DNA of 64,000 nt, taken from IMG/VR virus record IMGVR_UViG_3300040801_001530, positions 1 through 64,000 of that record; one strand, given 5' to 3'. This document shows positions 33,617 to 40,357 of the stretch, in pieces. The stretch is from a virus. The stretch's first letter is position 1. Each line of letters opens with the position of its first letter. The notes beneath the pieces are model-generated. The model worked only from the letters and a program-made list of their open reading frames with translations, did no database searches and was not told the origin of the DNA. A program made the position numbers and the translations under genes.

Positions 33617-36600
33617 ATGAGCAACAAACGGACGTTAAGAGCGTATGAGCTGCGCCAACAAGGCTATTCGCAAGCGGCTATAGCGCAACAGTTAGGGGTA
33701 TCGCAAGCGACGATTAGCCGTGATTTACGCGGGGTAAAGGCCGCTATAGCGGATGGGCAAGCCACGGGGCCGCCGATAAGCACACAACCCCGCACGATTT
33801 GGCCAGACGAACGGCGGCAACGCCAGCTAGGCACCTATATAGGGCCTCTGCGGCGGGGTGATATTAAGGCGCTTAGTATTCCCGGTATCGAGAAGGGTTA
33901 CGATTATGTCTCCTTCCACGCAATGGGGGACTATGACAAGCTGCTAGGCTTTGCAAATGACACCACGTTAGCGCGTGCCTATAACCTATCTATTTGGGCT
34001 TACCGTTGCATAGAGGTTTTTGCTAGCTCATTGGCGGGGGTCGATAGGGTAGCGCACAAAGCCGATGGGGAACTGTACGAGTTAGATCACTGGCTTAGTC
34101 AGTTGGTGGGTATTGCGGCTAATAATACCTTCGCACGGTGGGCGGCAGATCGGCGTGTATTCGGTACCGCTTACGGGATGCTAGAGCAACAGCCCCACGG
34201 CGGCTACCAGCTAGTACGCATTAATCCACAGCTTATTACGCCACTACCGGCGGAGCGCGGGCAAGGCATAGCCGCCTTTAGTTGGCGGGTTAACGGTGTT
34301 GAGGTGGCACGGCTTACCCCGCAAGACTTGCTTTATATGCCGATGTTCAACCCTGAAGACGACTTCTCTAACCGCGCCCGTTTTGGTGGCATAGCATCCC
34401 CATTAGCGCGTGCATTAAGCGCGGTCGAAGCCGACGAGGTACAATGGGCTTATGTATTATCGTTCTTTGTTAATGACGCTATGCCCGCGTTTGTGCTAGA
34501 GACGGAGCAGCCTGTCATGGCAAGAGAACAAATAGCCGAGTTGCAGTTGGGTTTTGAGCGTGATTTTAAGGGGATAGAGAATAAGCACAAGCCCTTCGTA
34601 GCACATAGTGGGCTAGGCATTAAAGAATTAGGTAGCCCTATGAAGGATCTGATAATCCCTGAGTTGCAAGAAGTCACGGTGCGGCGTATTGCGGCGGCTA
34701 TCGGGGTGCCGTTAACGCTGGCGATGGGCACCGACGCGGCCAACTTCGCCACAATGAAGGAGCAGCATACTACATTTTATACCGTTAGTGTGTTGCCAGA
34801 ACTTAATGCGATACTATCCGACTTGAATAGCCAACTATTACCGCGCCTGCGTGTAGAGCGTGGGGCACGGGTTGAGGCAGACCGGGGCAGCATTGAGGTA
34901 TTACAAGAAGATAGGGTCGAGATTACTAGCCGCACCACCGCCGAGTGGCAAGCTGGGCTGCTTACCTTAGCCGAGGCGCGGGCACGGCTGGGCCTACAAC
35001 CGCTAGACCGTGATTATATGATGGTCGCAGGCCAGTGGGTAGAGGTATCAGCTATTGAGGCGGGGCAATTACCGGAGCCACCGATGCCAGGCGGCGGCGG
35101 TTTTGCGGGATTACTTAGTGACATCCCCGACGATGATAGCGCTAGGCTAGATATAAAAGAGGATGCACGCGGCGCTAGCGTGCTGTTGCGGATAGCCAAC
35201 CGTGCCGATCTGATTAGCCTCCAGCGTAAGCTAAAGGGACAAGCGGGCGGGGCAGGCCGTTGGGTAGAGCCAAACGATTTACACATTACATTAGCCATCG
35301 CGCCCGATGTTAGCGACAGTCAGTTAGAGCAATTGCGGGCCTGTATCGAGACGTTAGACTATGAGCCGCTAGCGCTAGCGCTAGGCAGTCTACGCACTTT
35401 TGACACACTAGGCGAGTATGCGCTACACTTTAGAATCCGTACAAACCCTGCACTAACCGACTTGCAAGCGCAGGTATATAACCTCTTTGAACGCTGTGGT
35501 ATCGAGACGGTAAGCCACAGCCAACCGGCGCAATACATCCCGCATATTACATTAGGCTATCTACCAGACAAGCAACGCACATTGCGCTATGATAACCGCC
35601 TAACGATTGAGACGGGGCCGCTAGTACTATCGGTTGAAGAAGGTGATGGGTACCGGGACGTTATCAGCATTAAAGCCGCCTACCACGCGGCTAGGCGCGA
35701 TTTAGTAAACTGGCATAAGAAGGTGCGCAACCGGGGCGTTAAAGCCGCTTTTAAGAGTGATGCTATACCCCCCGGTATATTTGCCCATATCCGTATGGAG
35801 TTGGCTACATTAGCCCCAGGCGACGATGCTAAGCCCATTTTTGCACATTGGTTGGACGCGCTTAAAGCACAGCCCGATGATTTACCCGAAGACATCCCCA
35901 CCTATCAAGAATTTAGCCGTTATTGGGCTGGTGTGGATGATAGCTTTGATGACATAGCCAAAGCCTTCGCTAGTTATCTAGATGAGCAACGCGAGCGGAT
36001 CCTAGCCCAATTACGGGCGGGTAAAAAACCTGATAAGTTTTTTGGCGATGCTAGCGAATTAATCGCCATGCTAGCCGGGACGGTAGAGGAGCCGGGGCCT
36101 TTGGCTAACGTGTTGCTAGCAGGGTATGCCAGGGGTAACGATATACTAGAGGGTCGTATAGCCCCCACGCGGCGTATAAAGGCCGAAGACGACGATAACC
36201 CCGCGTGGGACGTGGTAATGCCGGAGGCGGTCGATTGGGCACTAGAGTATGCCGCTAGTCTGGTGTCGGGTGTCAATGACCGCACGCAGCGTGCTATACA
36301 GGATACGCTAGCCGGATGGGTCGAGGTGGGAGGTAGCTTTAGCGATCTGGCGTTAGCGCTAGAGGATAATCTGCTGCAGTTGGATATGCCGCCGGGATGG
36401 TCGGGGGCGCGGGCGCGATGGGCTACCAGCCCGCAGCGGGCGGCGCTTATCGCCCAAACTGAGAGCACCAACATATTTGCCGAGGGGTCTAGGCAACGGT
36501 GGAAGGCGGCGGACGTTAAGCAGGTCAAGTGGCGAACGGCTAGAGATGAGCTAGTCTGCCCGCTTTGCCGCGCCCTACACAATCAGACCGGGGACATTGA

Positions 36601-36706
36601 CAAGGGGATATACTACAACGGGCCGCATAAGGTGGGCAACCGTACCTATTACACCCCCGCTGCACATCCTAACTGCCGCTGCTTTTTAGCGCCGGTCGCT
36701 AATTAG
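33617..36706 (+). CDS. Portal fused to HTH, 2H phosphoesterase and MuF domains
   Basis: 1029 residues, no stop or frame break. Residues 6-42 are a helix-turn-helix (YSQAAIAQQLGVSQATISRD). About 85-485 is an HK97-type portal with IWAYRCIEV and the IPELQEVTVRRIAAAIGVP segment. About 520-688 is a 2H phosphoesterase: the paired H-x-T motifs LHITLAI (H556) and IPHITLGY (H643) are intact. About 690-870 is a helical linker. About 930-1029 is a MuF minor-head domain ending with CPLCRALH and HPNCRC. Portal and MuF form the DNA gate. The 2H fold includes RNA ligase/cyclic phosphodiesterases and the anti-CBASS protein Acb1. A role in degrading nucleotide signals at infection is inference. The start follows GAGGGG. 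Confidence 0.88.
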   Translation: MSNKRTLRAYELRQQGYSQAAIAQQLGVSQATISRDLRGVKAAIADGQATGPPISTQPRTIWPDERRQRQLGTYIGPLRRGDIKALSIPGIEKGYDYVSFHAMGDYDKLLGFANDTTLARAYNLSIWAYRCIEVFASSLAGVDRVAHKADGELYELDHWLSQLVGIAANNTFARWAADRRVFGTAYGMLEQQPHGGYQLVRINPQLITPLPAERGQGIAAFSWRVNGVEVARLTPQDLLYMPMFNPEDDFSNRARFGGIASPLARALSAVEADEVQWAYVLSFFVNDAMPAFVLETEQPVMAREQIAELQLGFERDFKGIENKHKPFVAHSGLGIKELGSPMKDLIIPELQEVTVRRIAAAIGVPLTLAMGTDAANFATMKEQHTTFYTVSVLPELNAILSDLNSQLLPRLRVERGARVEADRGSIEVLQEDRVEITSRTTAEWQAGLLTLAEARARLGLQPLDRDYMMVAGQWVEVSAIEAGQLPEPPMPGGGGFAGLLSDIPDDDSARLDIKEDARGASVLLRIANRADLISLQRKLKGQAGGAGRWVEPNDLHITLAIAPDVSDSQLEQLRACIETLDYEPLALALGSLRTFDTLGEYALHFRIRTNPALTDLQAQVYNLFERCGIETVSHSQPAQYIPHITLGYLPDKQRTLRYDNRLTIETGPLVLSVEEGDGYRDVISIKAAYHAARRDLVNWHKKVRNRGVKAAFKSDAIPPGIFAHIRMELATLAPGDDAKPIFAHWLDALKAQPDDLPEDIPTYQEFSRYWAGVDDSFDDIAKAFASYLDEQRERILAQLRAGKKPDKFFGDASELIAMLAGTVEEPGPLANVLLAGYARGNDILEGRIAPTRRIKAEDDDNPAWDVVMPEAVDWALEYAASLVSGVNDRTQRAIQDTLAGWVEVGGSFSDLALALEDNLLQLDMPPGWSGARARWATSPQRAALIAQTESTNIFAEGSRQRWKAADVKQVKWRTARDELVCPLCRALHNQTGDIDKGIYYNGPHKVGNRTYYTPAAHPNCRCFLAPVAN

Positions 36707-36809
36707 GTGGCGGAGTAATAGTAATTCTTAATTATAAACATGTGTGGGCGCTATAAGGCTAACGATATTAGACACTAACATATAAAACAGCGCCAGCTAG
36801 GCAAACAAA

Positions 36810-36833
36810 AACCCCGCTCAATCGGGCGGGGTT
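36810..36833 (-). terminator. Terminator of the 36862 gene
   Basis: AACCCCGC...GCGGGGTT followed on the plus side by GTCTGGG(t)TATTC(t)GTTGTG, almost the same flank as at 16745. Bases 36707-36809 hold no gene I can support. Confidence 0.75.
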
Positions 36834-36861
36834 GTCTGGGTTATTCTGTTGTGGGGGGGGG

Positions 36862-37173
36862 CTAGCAAATGCCAAACAGGGCTTCGAAGTCGGTGTCGTT
36901 GTAAGCGCTTGCGATTGTATGCTGCGCTTCTTCGGTTAATTCGGCGGTATGTTTAGTTGCCTCTCCACGCACAAATATTGCATCTGGGAAGTGTAGCTTT
37001 ACACGCTCGCAAGCCTCTAAGAACGACCATTTGTGATAGTGCCCAAAACTTGCGGCATAAATTGGCTTTGTCGGCCTAAAATTTGTGTACCCAATAACCT
37101 GTGGGTTCCAACCGCGTTTTGGTTCCTGCCTGCTTGCCCACGTAAGCCTAAAATCCCTGTTATGATTACTCAT
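36862..37173 (-). CDS. Small orphan protein sharing a C-terminal tag
   Basis: 103 residues. The end YNDTDFEALFGIC is nearly the same as that of the 16780 protein, and the DNA downstream is similar as well. The N-terminal part (HNRDFRLTWASRQEPKRGW) is unlike it. The start ATG follows AAGGAG in the cassette leader with promoter -10 at 37230. Unknown function. Confidence 0.68.
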   Translation of the reverse strand: MSNHNRDFRLTWASRQEPKRGWNPQVIGYTNFRPTKPIYAASFGHYHKWSFLEACERVKLHFPDAIFVRGEATKHTAELTEEAQHTIASAYNDTDFEALFGIC

Positions 37174-37174
37174 C

Positions 37175-37235
37175 TTAGTTCTCCTTGTTGGTTATCGGGG
37201 GGCTTGTCGCCTCCCTTGACTATGATACTAGTATA
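37175..37235 (-). promoter_or_regulatory. Small-gene promoter cassette, near copy of the 22599 unit
   Basis: Minus strand TATACT (37230-37235), AGTATCATAGTCAAGGGAGG, a C-run block, AACAAGGAG. Nearly identical to 22599-22655 over the whole leader. Confidence 0.72.
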
Positions 37236-37253
37236 CCGTGTTTTGGGGTAAAA

Positions 37254-37280
37254 TACACCCCCTAGTTTTTAGGGGGTGTG
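37254..37280 (-). terminator. Terminator of the 37288 gene
   Basis: ACACCCCCTA with TAGGGGGTGT around a TTTTT-like loop; same hairpin as at 22555. Confidence 0.8.
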
Positions 37281-37287
37281 TGTTGTG

Positions 37288-37620
37288 CTATTCGGGGATA
37301 ATCTCAACCTCTAGCGTGATGTCTGGATTGATAAGCGCGCCGTGTTGCGCCAAATTGGCTAAGACTTCGGGCAATTCCTTAACTTTTGTCGAATAGTGGC
37401 CGGATACTGTCGAGAATTGCCCACCCTTGCGCACCCACGCTTGATACAATTTGGGGCTGCGATCTTTTTTAAAGAACATCCGCCCTAGATTGTGGCTGTC
37501 TTCTTGCCACACAACCGCTACAACTGTATAGCTATCTTGGTAGCGTTCACCTACTTTGTACTCAAATGCGTATGGTACATTGCCCGTGTATCGCGTGGCT
37601 TTAAAGGTTGGGTTACTCAT
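37288..37620 (-). CDS. Small orphan protein
   Basis: 110 residues from the ATG at 37620, which follows AACAAGGAG. The longer frame to 37677 runs into the promoter, so it is rejected. Strand-rich with many Tyr/Val (YTVVAVVWQED). Unknown function. Single-gene cassette. Confidence 0.7.
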   Translation of the reverse strand: MSNPTFKATRYTGNVPYAFEYKVGERYQDSYTVVAVVWQEDSHNLGRMFFKKDRSPKLYQAWVRKGGQFSTVSGHYSTKVKELPEVLANLAQHGALINPDITLEVEIIPE

Positions 37621-37665
37621 GTCTTGCGCTCCTTGTTGGATTGTTCCTTGCTTGACTATGATACT

Positions 37666-37704
37666 AGTATAGCGCAAAAAAGCCCCGCAGGCAAGCCTGC
37701 GGGG
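37666..37704 (-). promoter_or_regulatory. Combined hairpin-terminator and promoter
   Basis: Minus strand: GCCCCGCAGG...CCTGCGGGGC hairpin and T6. -35 TTGCCT (37689-37694) lies at the hairpin apex, 17-bp spacer, -10 TATACT (37666-37671). Same layout as 22294-22333. Confidence 0.78.
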
Positions 37705-37715
37705 CGATAAAATAA

Positions 37716-37733
37716 AACTCTAATCTAGTGTTC
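37716..37733 (-). promoter_or_regulatory. CTCTAATCTAGTGTTCTA element
   Basis: One copy of the conserved upstream element, about 22 bp upstream of the -35 at 37694, overlapping the end of the 37733 gene. Confidence 0.5.
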
Positions 37734-38191
37734 TAATTTTGTACTACAGCTAAATAGCGCTTGTAGTCCTCCTCCCCACCCTCAACATGCACACTAATAA
37801 GGTTCTCATCCCAAAACTTCTGCCACGCCTCTCGGTGTTTGCGGTTGTTGTAGAGGTTAAGCGCACGAGTCAAGTGTGCTTTGCGGTCGCTCATGCCATC
37901 AACCGGGATAGGCTGCGGGTATTTACCAATGCACAAAAGTTTAATAAACCCTTTGGCATATTGGTAAGCCTGTTGCCAGGCCGCGTCGGTGGCAAACTCT
38001 CCGACCGCGCTAAATTCTTGCACGGTATCGTGCATAATACCCCAACCGCCGTTAGGCTTGGCACGCCACAGCGCAACGCTGCTGCGATATTCCACCGCAC
38101 CGGCGCTATTAGTTACCCAATAGATAGCGATGCTAAGGCGGTGGTGGATATTTAGGGCAAAGGTTTGAATGGTGTGATCGTGCCAAAACAT
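37733..38191 (-). CDS. Hypothetical protein
   Basis: 152 residues, helical with many Trp and Tyr (GWGIMHDTVQEF, AWQQAYQYAKGF). Start ATG follows AAGGAG. No family known. Own promoter at 38232-38261. Confidence 0.68.
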   Translation of the reverse strand: MFWHDHTIQTFALNIHHRLSIAIYWVTNSAGAVEYRSSVALWRAKPNGGWGIMHDTVQEFSAVGEFATDAAWQQAYQYAKGFIKLLCIGKYPQPIPVDGMSDRKAHLTRALNLYNNRKHREAWQKFWDENLISVHVEGGEEDYKRYLAVVQN

Positions 38192-38231
38192 GGGGCTAAC
38201 TCCTTGTTGATTGTTCCTTGACTATGGCTAA

Positions 38232-38261
38232 AGCATATCACGCGGGGTTAGCTAGTGTCAA
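38232..38261 (-). promoter_or_regulatory. Promoter TTGACA-N18-TATGCT
   Basis: Minus strand -35 (38256-38261) and -10 (38232-38237), followed by the CATAGTCAAGGAAC leader. Confidence 0.78.
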
Positions 38262-38297
38262 GAACTATTTGTCTAGCTTCCAATTCTCTAATCTAGC

Positions 38298-38312
38298 GTT
38301 CTATATGCGTTC
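38298..38312. promoter_or_regulatory. GTTC-N7-GTTC site between divergent promoters
   Basis: GTTC-TATATGC-GTTC preceded by CTCTAATCTAGC. It lies 36 bp from the leftward -35 and 12 bp from the rightward -35. Confidence 0.55.
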
Positions 38313-38324
38313 TATGGCTAGCGT

Positions 38325-38353
38325 TTGACACATCACGCCAAAACGGTTACACT
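38325..38353 (+). promoter_or_regulatory. Promoter TTGACA-N17-TACACT
   Basis: -35 at 38325-38330 and -10 at 38348-38353, upstream of the 38388 gene. Confidence 0.82.
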
Positions 38354-38387
38354 AGACCTATAACATAAACAATAGAGGGATTACAAA

Positions 38388-39245
38388 ATGTCTAATTTAC
38401 CGTTGCCTATGCCGGAGAATCCTGTTTATCGTGTTGTGTCATTCGGCGGCGGCGTGCAATCACACACAATAATGGCGCTAGATGTACTAGAAGGGCGTCC
38501 TAGCCCCTATGCCGCCTATGTTATGGCTGATGTGGGGCACGATAGTGAACACCCCGACACGGTTGAATATATTGAGCGATATACAAAACCATTTGCGGCT
38601 AAGCATGGCATTAACCTTGTATTTGCTCAAAAAACAACACGGGGGATCGGCCCGGAGACGTTGCTAAGTTTTGCGTACCGCACCGAGCGTAGCATTCCGT
38701 TGCCTATGTATCTTATGCCAAACGGCGCGCCGGGTAACCGCACTTGCACAACCGACTTTAAGGTAAAAGTGGTGGATAAGTGGATCAAAACCACGTTAGG
38801 TAATGTGCAAGCTATTGTGGCGTTGGGCTTTACTGTAGATGAGTTGCGGCGGGCGCGTGTAATCCGATGGGATAACAAATACGGTAAGCGCAATTTAGGA
38901 TTTTGGAAGCGCTTTGAATATCCGCTAATCGACCGGCGGCTATCCCGCTCGCATTGCGCTACAGTTTTGGCTAAGGTGGGGTTACCATTGCCACCCCGAT
39001 CGGCCTGTTGGTTTTGCCCCTTCCAAAAAAGAGAACAATGGCAAGCGTTGCGGGATACACACCCCGATTTGTGGCAGGCCGCTATTAAGTTAGAGCGGGC
39101 TATGAATGATAAGCGGCGGATGCTAGGACGGGATGATATGTATTTACACCGAGATTTAAAGCCACTCGATGCAATCCCGCCTTTGCAAGCTACTCTATTT
39201 GATGACGAAGACATCGGGTGTAATGATAGCTCATGCTTTACATAG
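38388..39245 (+). CDS. PAPS-reductase-like ATP-pyrophosphatase family protein
   Basis: 285 residues. N-terminal P-loop VVSFGGGVQSHTIMAL (about 16-31) replaces the SGGKDS form, and the family's Cys pairs are CTTDFK (about 125) and CWFCPF (about 207-212), a likely Fe-S or metal site. The fold activates sulfate or thiol groups with ATP: PAPS reductase, DndC-type phosphorothioation and related RNA thiolation. Phages often carry such genes with unknown targets. A link to the sulfotransferase at 54213 is tempting but unproven. It has its own promoter and lies between small orphan cassettes. Confidence 0.82.
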   Translation: MSNLPLPMPENPVYRVVSFGGGVQSHTIMALDVLEGRPSPYAAYVMADVGHDSEHPDTVEYIERYTKPFAAKHGINLVFAQKTTRGIGPETLLSFAYRTERSIPLPMYLMPNGAPGNRTCTTDFKVKVVDKWIKTTLGNVQAIVALGFTVDELRRARVIRWDNKYGKRNLGFWKRFEYPLIDRRLSRSHCATVLAKVGLPLPPRSACWFCPFQKREQWQALRDTHPDLWQAAIKLERAMNDKRRMLGRDDMYLHRDLKPLDAIPPLQATLFDDEDIGCNDSSCFT

Positions 39246-39257
39246 GCACCCTAAAAA

Positions 39258-39280
39258 TTAGGGGGCACAAAGCCCCCTAA
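39258..39280 (+). terminator. Terminator hairpin before the 39287 promoter
   Basis: TTAGGGGGC-ACAAA-GCCCCCTAA; the same hairpin stands at 57307-57329 in the opposite orientation. Confidence 0.75.
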
Positions 39281-39286
39281 ACGTGC

Positions 39287-39330
39287 TATACTAGTATCAT
39301 AGTCAAGCAAGGAATAATCTAACAAGGAGC
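39287..39330 (+). promoter_or_regulatory. Small-gene promoter cassette
   Basis: TGC-TATACT (39287-39292; extended -10), AGTATCATAGTCAAGCAAGG, AACAAGGAG. Nearly identical to the cassette at 57252-57300. Confidence 0.72.
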
Positions 39331-39335
39331 CTTTA

Positions 39336-39575
39336 ATGTACCGCTTTACAGTAACAAAACGCATGACAGCCAGCACCGAGTCGCCTATGCTTTGGGCGCG
39401 CCGGGGCAATACGTCCCAAAAACGCGAAGCGGCTAAGTTCATTGCCCACGCGACAGGGCAAAGCGCGGCACACTGGCACCGGTTGCTTGTAACACGCGGG
39501 GAGACGCGCATTGTAGACGGGCCGATTACGGTTTATGTCTGGTATGATGATAAGCCCGACTCCTATTATGCCTAA
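39336..39575 (+). CDS. Small orphan protein
   Basis: 79 residues, basic, with an RFTVTKRMTAS start. Single-gene cassette with its own promoter and terminator. Family unknown. Confidence 0.68.
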   Translation: MYRFTVTKRMTASTESPMLWARRGNTSQKREAAKFIAHATGQSAAHWHRLLVTRGETRIVDGPITVYVWYDDKPDSYYA

Positions 39576-39598
39576 GCCAAGCGAGGCCGCCTAACACA

Positions 39599-39632
39599 AA
39601 AGCCCCACGGCGTAACAACCGTGGGGCTTTGT
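39599..39632. terminator. Terminator after the 39336 gene
   Basis: GCCCCACGG-cgtaacaa-CCGTGGGGC followed by TTTGTCTT, with AAAA on the other side, so it may also stop the leftward tRNA transcript. Bases 39633-39718 hold no gene I can support. Confidence 0.8.
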
Positions 39633-39718
39633 CTTACTATCATCGCGCTCTAAATACAGCGCACACATTTTATCAATTGCCCCTTACACGCTGGTAAGCA
39701 TGGGGGCTAAAATGTATG

Positions 39719-39791
39719 TTGGCCTGACTGGACTCGAACCAGCAACCTACACTTTATGAGAGTGCTGCGCTAACCATTGCGCCACAGGCCA
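39719..39791 (-). tRNA. tRNA with CAT anticodon (Met, or AUA-reading Ile2)
   Basis: Perfect 7-bp acceptor stem TGGCCTG/CAGGCCA, 5-bp anticodon stem, loop CTCATAA, T-arm GCTGG-TTCGAGT-CCAGT. No CCA encoded. CAT may be Met, or Ile2 if a host lysidine synthase acts; the latter would read ATA, a codon very common in this genome. Confidence 0.9.
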
Positions 39792-39793
39792 GT

Positions 39794-39874
39794 TGCCCCG
39801 ATAGGAGTCGAACCTACACGGCTAATGCCAGCCGCTTCTAAAACGGCTGCGTCTACCAGTTCCGCCACGGGGCA
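39794..39874 (-). tRNA. tRNA-Leu (TAG)
   Basis: Class II tRNA with long variable arm. Acceptor TGCCCCG/CGGGGCA, anticodon loop TTTAGAA, T-arm with GGTTCGA. Reads CTA, abundant in the phage genes. Confidence 0.9.
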
Positions 39875-39877
39875 ATG

Positions 39878-39915
39878 AGGCGATAACTAAGTTTGTCCGC
39901 TTTAGTCTATCGCCA
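39878..39915 (-). other. Long hairpin between the tRNA-Leu genes
   Basis: GGCGATA...TATCGCC (7 bp) with inner ACTAA...TTAGT. It resembles an acceptor stem with the rest lost, or a processing signal. No tRNA can be drawn in it. Confidence 0.4.
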
Positions 39916-39917
39916 GT

Positions 39918-40000
39918 AGGCTTAGTGGGAGTCGAACCCACACGGGAATTACCCCAACGGTTTTTAAGACCGTCGTGTCTACCAATTCCACCATAAGCCC
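39918..40000 (-). tRNA. tRNA-Leu (TAA)
   Basis: Class II tRNA, acceptor GGGCTTA/TAAGCCT with one G-T pair, anticodon stem ACGGT/ACCGT, loop CTTAAAA, T-arm with GGTTCGA. Reads TTA. Confidence 0.88.
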
Positions 40001-40006
40001 ATAAGT

Positions 40007-40075
40007 AGGGCGTGCCGGTTGCGATTCGGCATCTCCCGCGCCAACGCGGGTGCTTTTACATTAAGCTAACGCCCT
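40007..40075 (-). tRNA. tRNA-like gene with shortened anticodon loop
   Basis: Perfect acceptor AGGGCGT/ACGCCCT and D-arm GCTT/AAGC. The anticodon stem CCCGC/GCGGG encloses only six bases (GTTGGC), so no normal anticodon can be read; TGG or GGC are closest. The T-loop is ATCGCAA instead of TTCNANN. Either a decayed tRNA or a mimic. Confidence 0.5.
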
Positions 40076-40200
40076 CGCCGGTATTTTATAGCGCCCCGCT
40101 GCGTCGGCGCTTATTAATAACACCCCGTCGGGTTTTACCGTCGTCACGGCAAAGGGTTGTGTTTGTGTATCTATAAAAGGGCAAACAACCTCTATCTGAA
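40076..40200 (-). other. Possible short ORF between two tRNA-like genes
   Basis: The minus frame ending in the 5' end of the 40007 tRNA-like gene reads VVCPFIDTQTQPFAV then KPDGVLLISADAAGRYKIPA. It looks protein-like, but I find no good start codon; an AAGGGG lies seven bases before an ATA. Left as uncertain. Confidence 0.25.
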
Positions 40201-40208
40201 GCCCCTTA

Positions 40209-40276
40209 AAGCATTGTCGGGATTGAACCGACCACCTCCGCATAGAGCGGCGTAATCACCAGATTACTTAATGCCT
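40209..40276 (-). tRNA. tRNA-like gene with very short anticodon arm
   Basis: Acceptor AGGCATT/AATGCTT (one G-T), D-arm GTAA/TTAC, perfect T-arm GTCGG-TTCAATC-CCGAC. The anticodon arm is CCGC-TCTAT-GCGG, four pairs and five loop bases. Forcing a seven-base loop would give CTA, an amber-reading anticodon, with a mispaired stem. Confidence 0.55.
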
Positions 40277-40328
40277 TCGTAAAGCATCGACACGCCCCAT
40301 ATGTGAGGCTATGTTTATATACAAAACA

Positions 40329-40357
40329 ACTATATCACATCCCGGCGGACTTGTCAA
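40329..40357 (-). promoter_or_regulatory. tRNA array promoter inside the iscB 3' end
   Basis: Minus strand TTGACA (40352-40357), 17-bp spacer, TATAGT (40329-40334): a near-consensus promoter overlapping the last codons of iscB and facing the tRNAs. Confidence 0.82.

Noticed and set aside
39600-40335. Phage attachment site at the tRNA cluster
   Set aside because: The tRNA genes are whole and phage-owned, and no integrase gene is present in the window.
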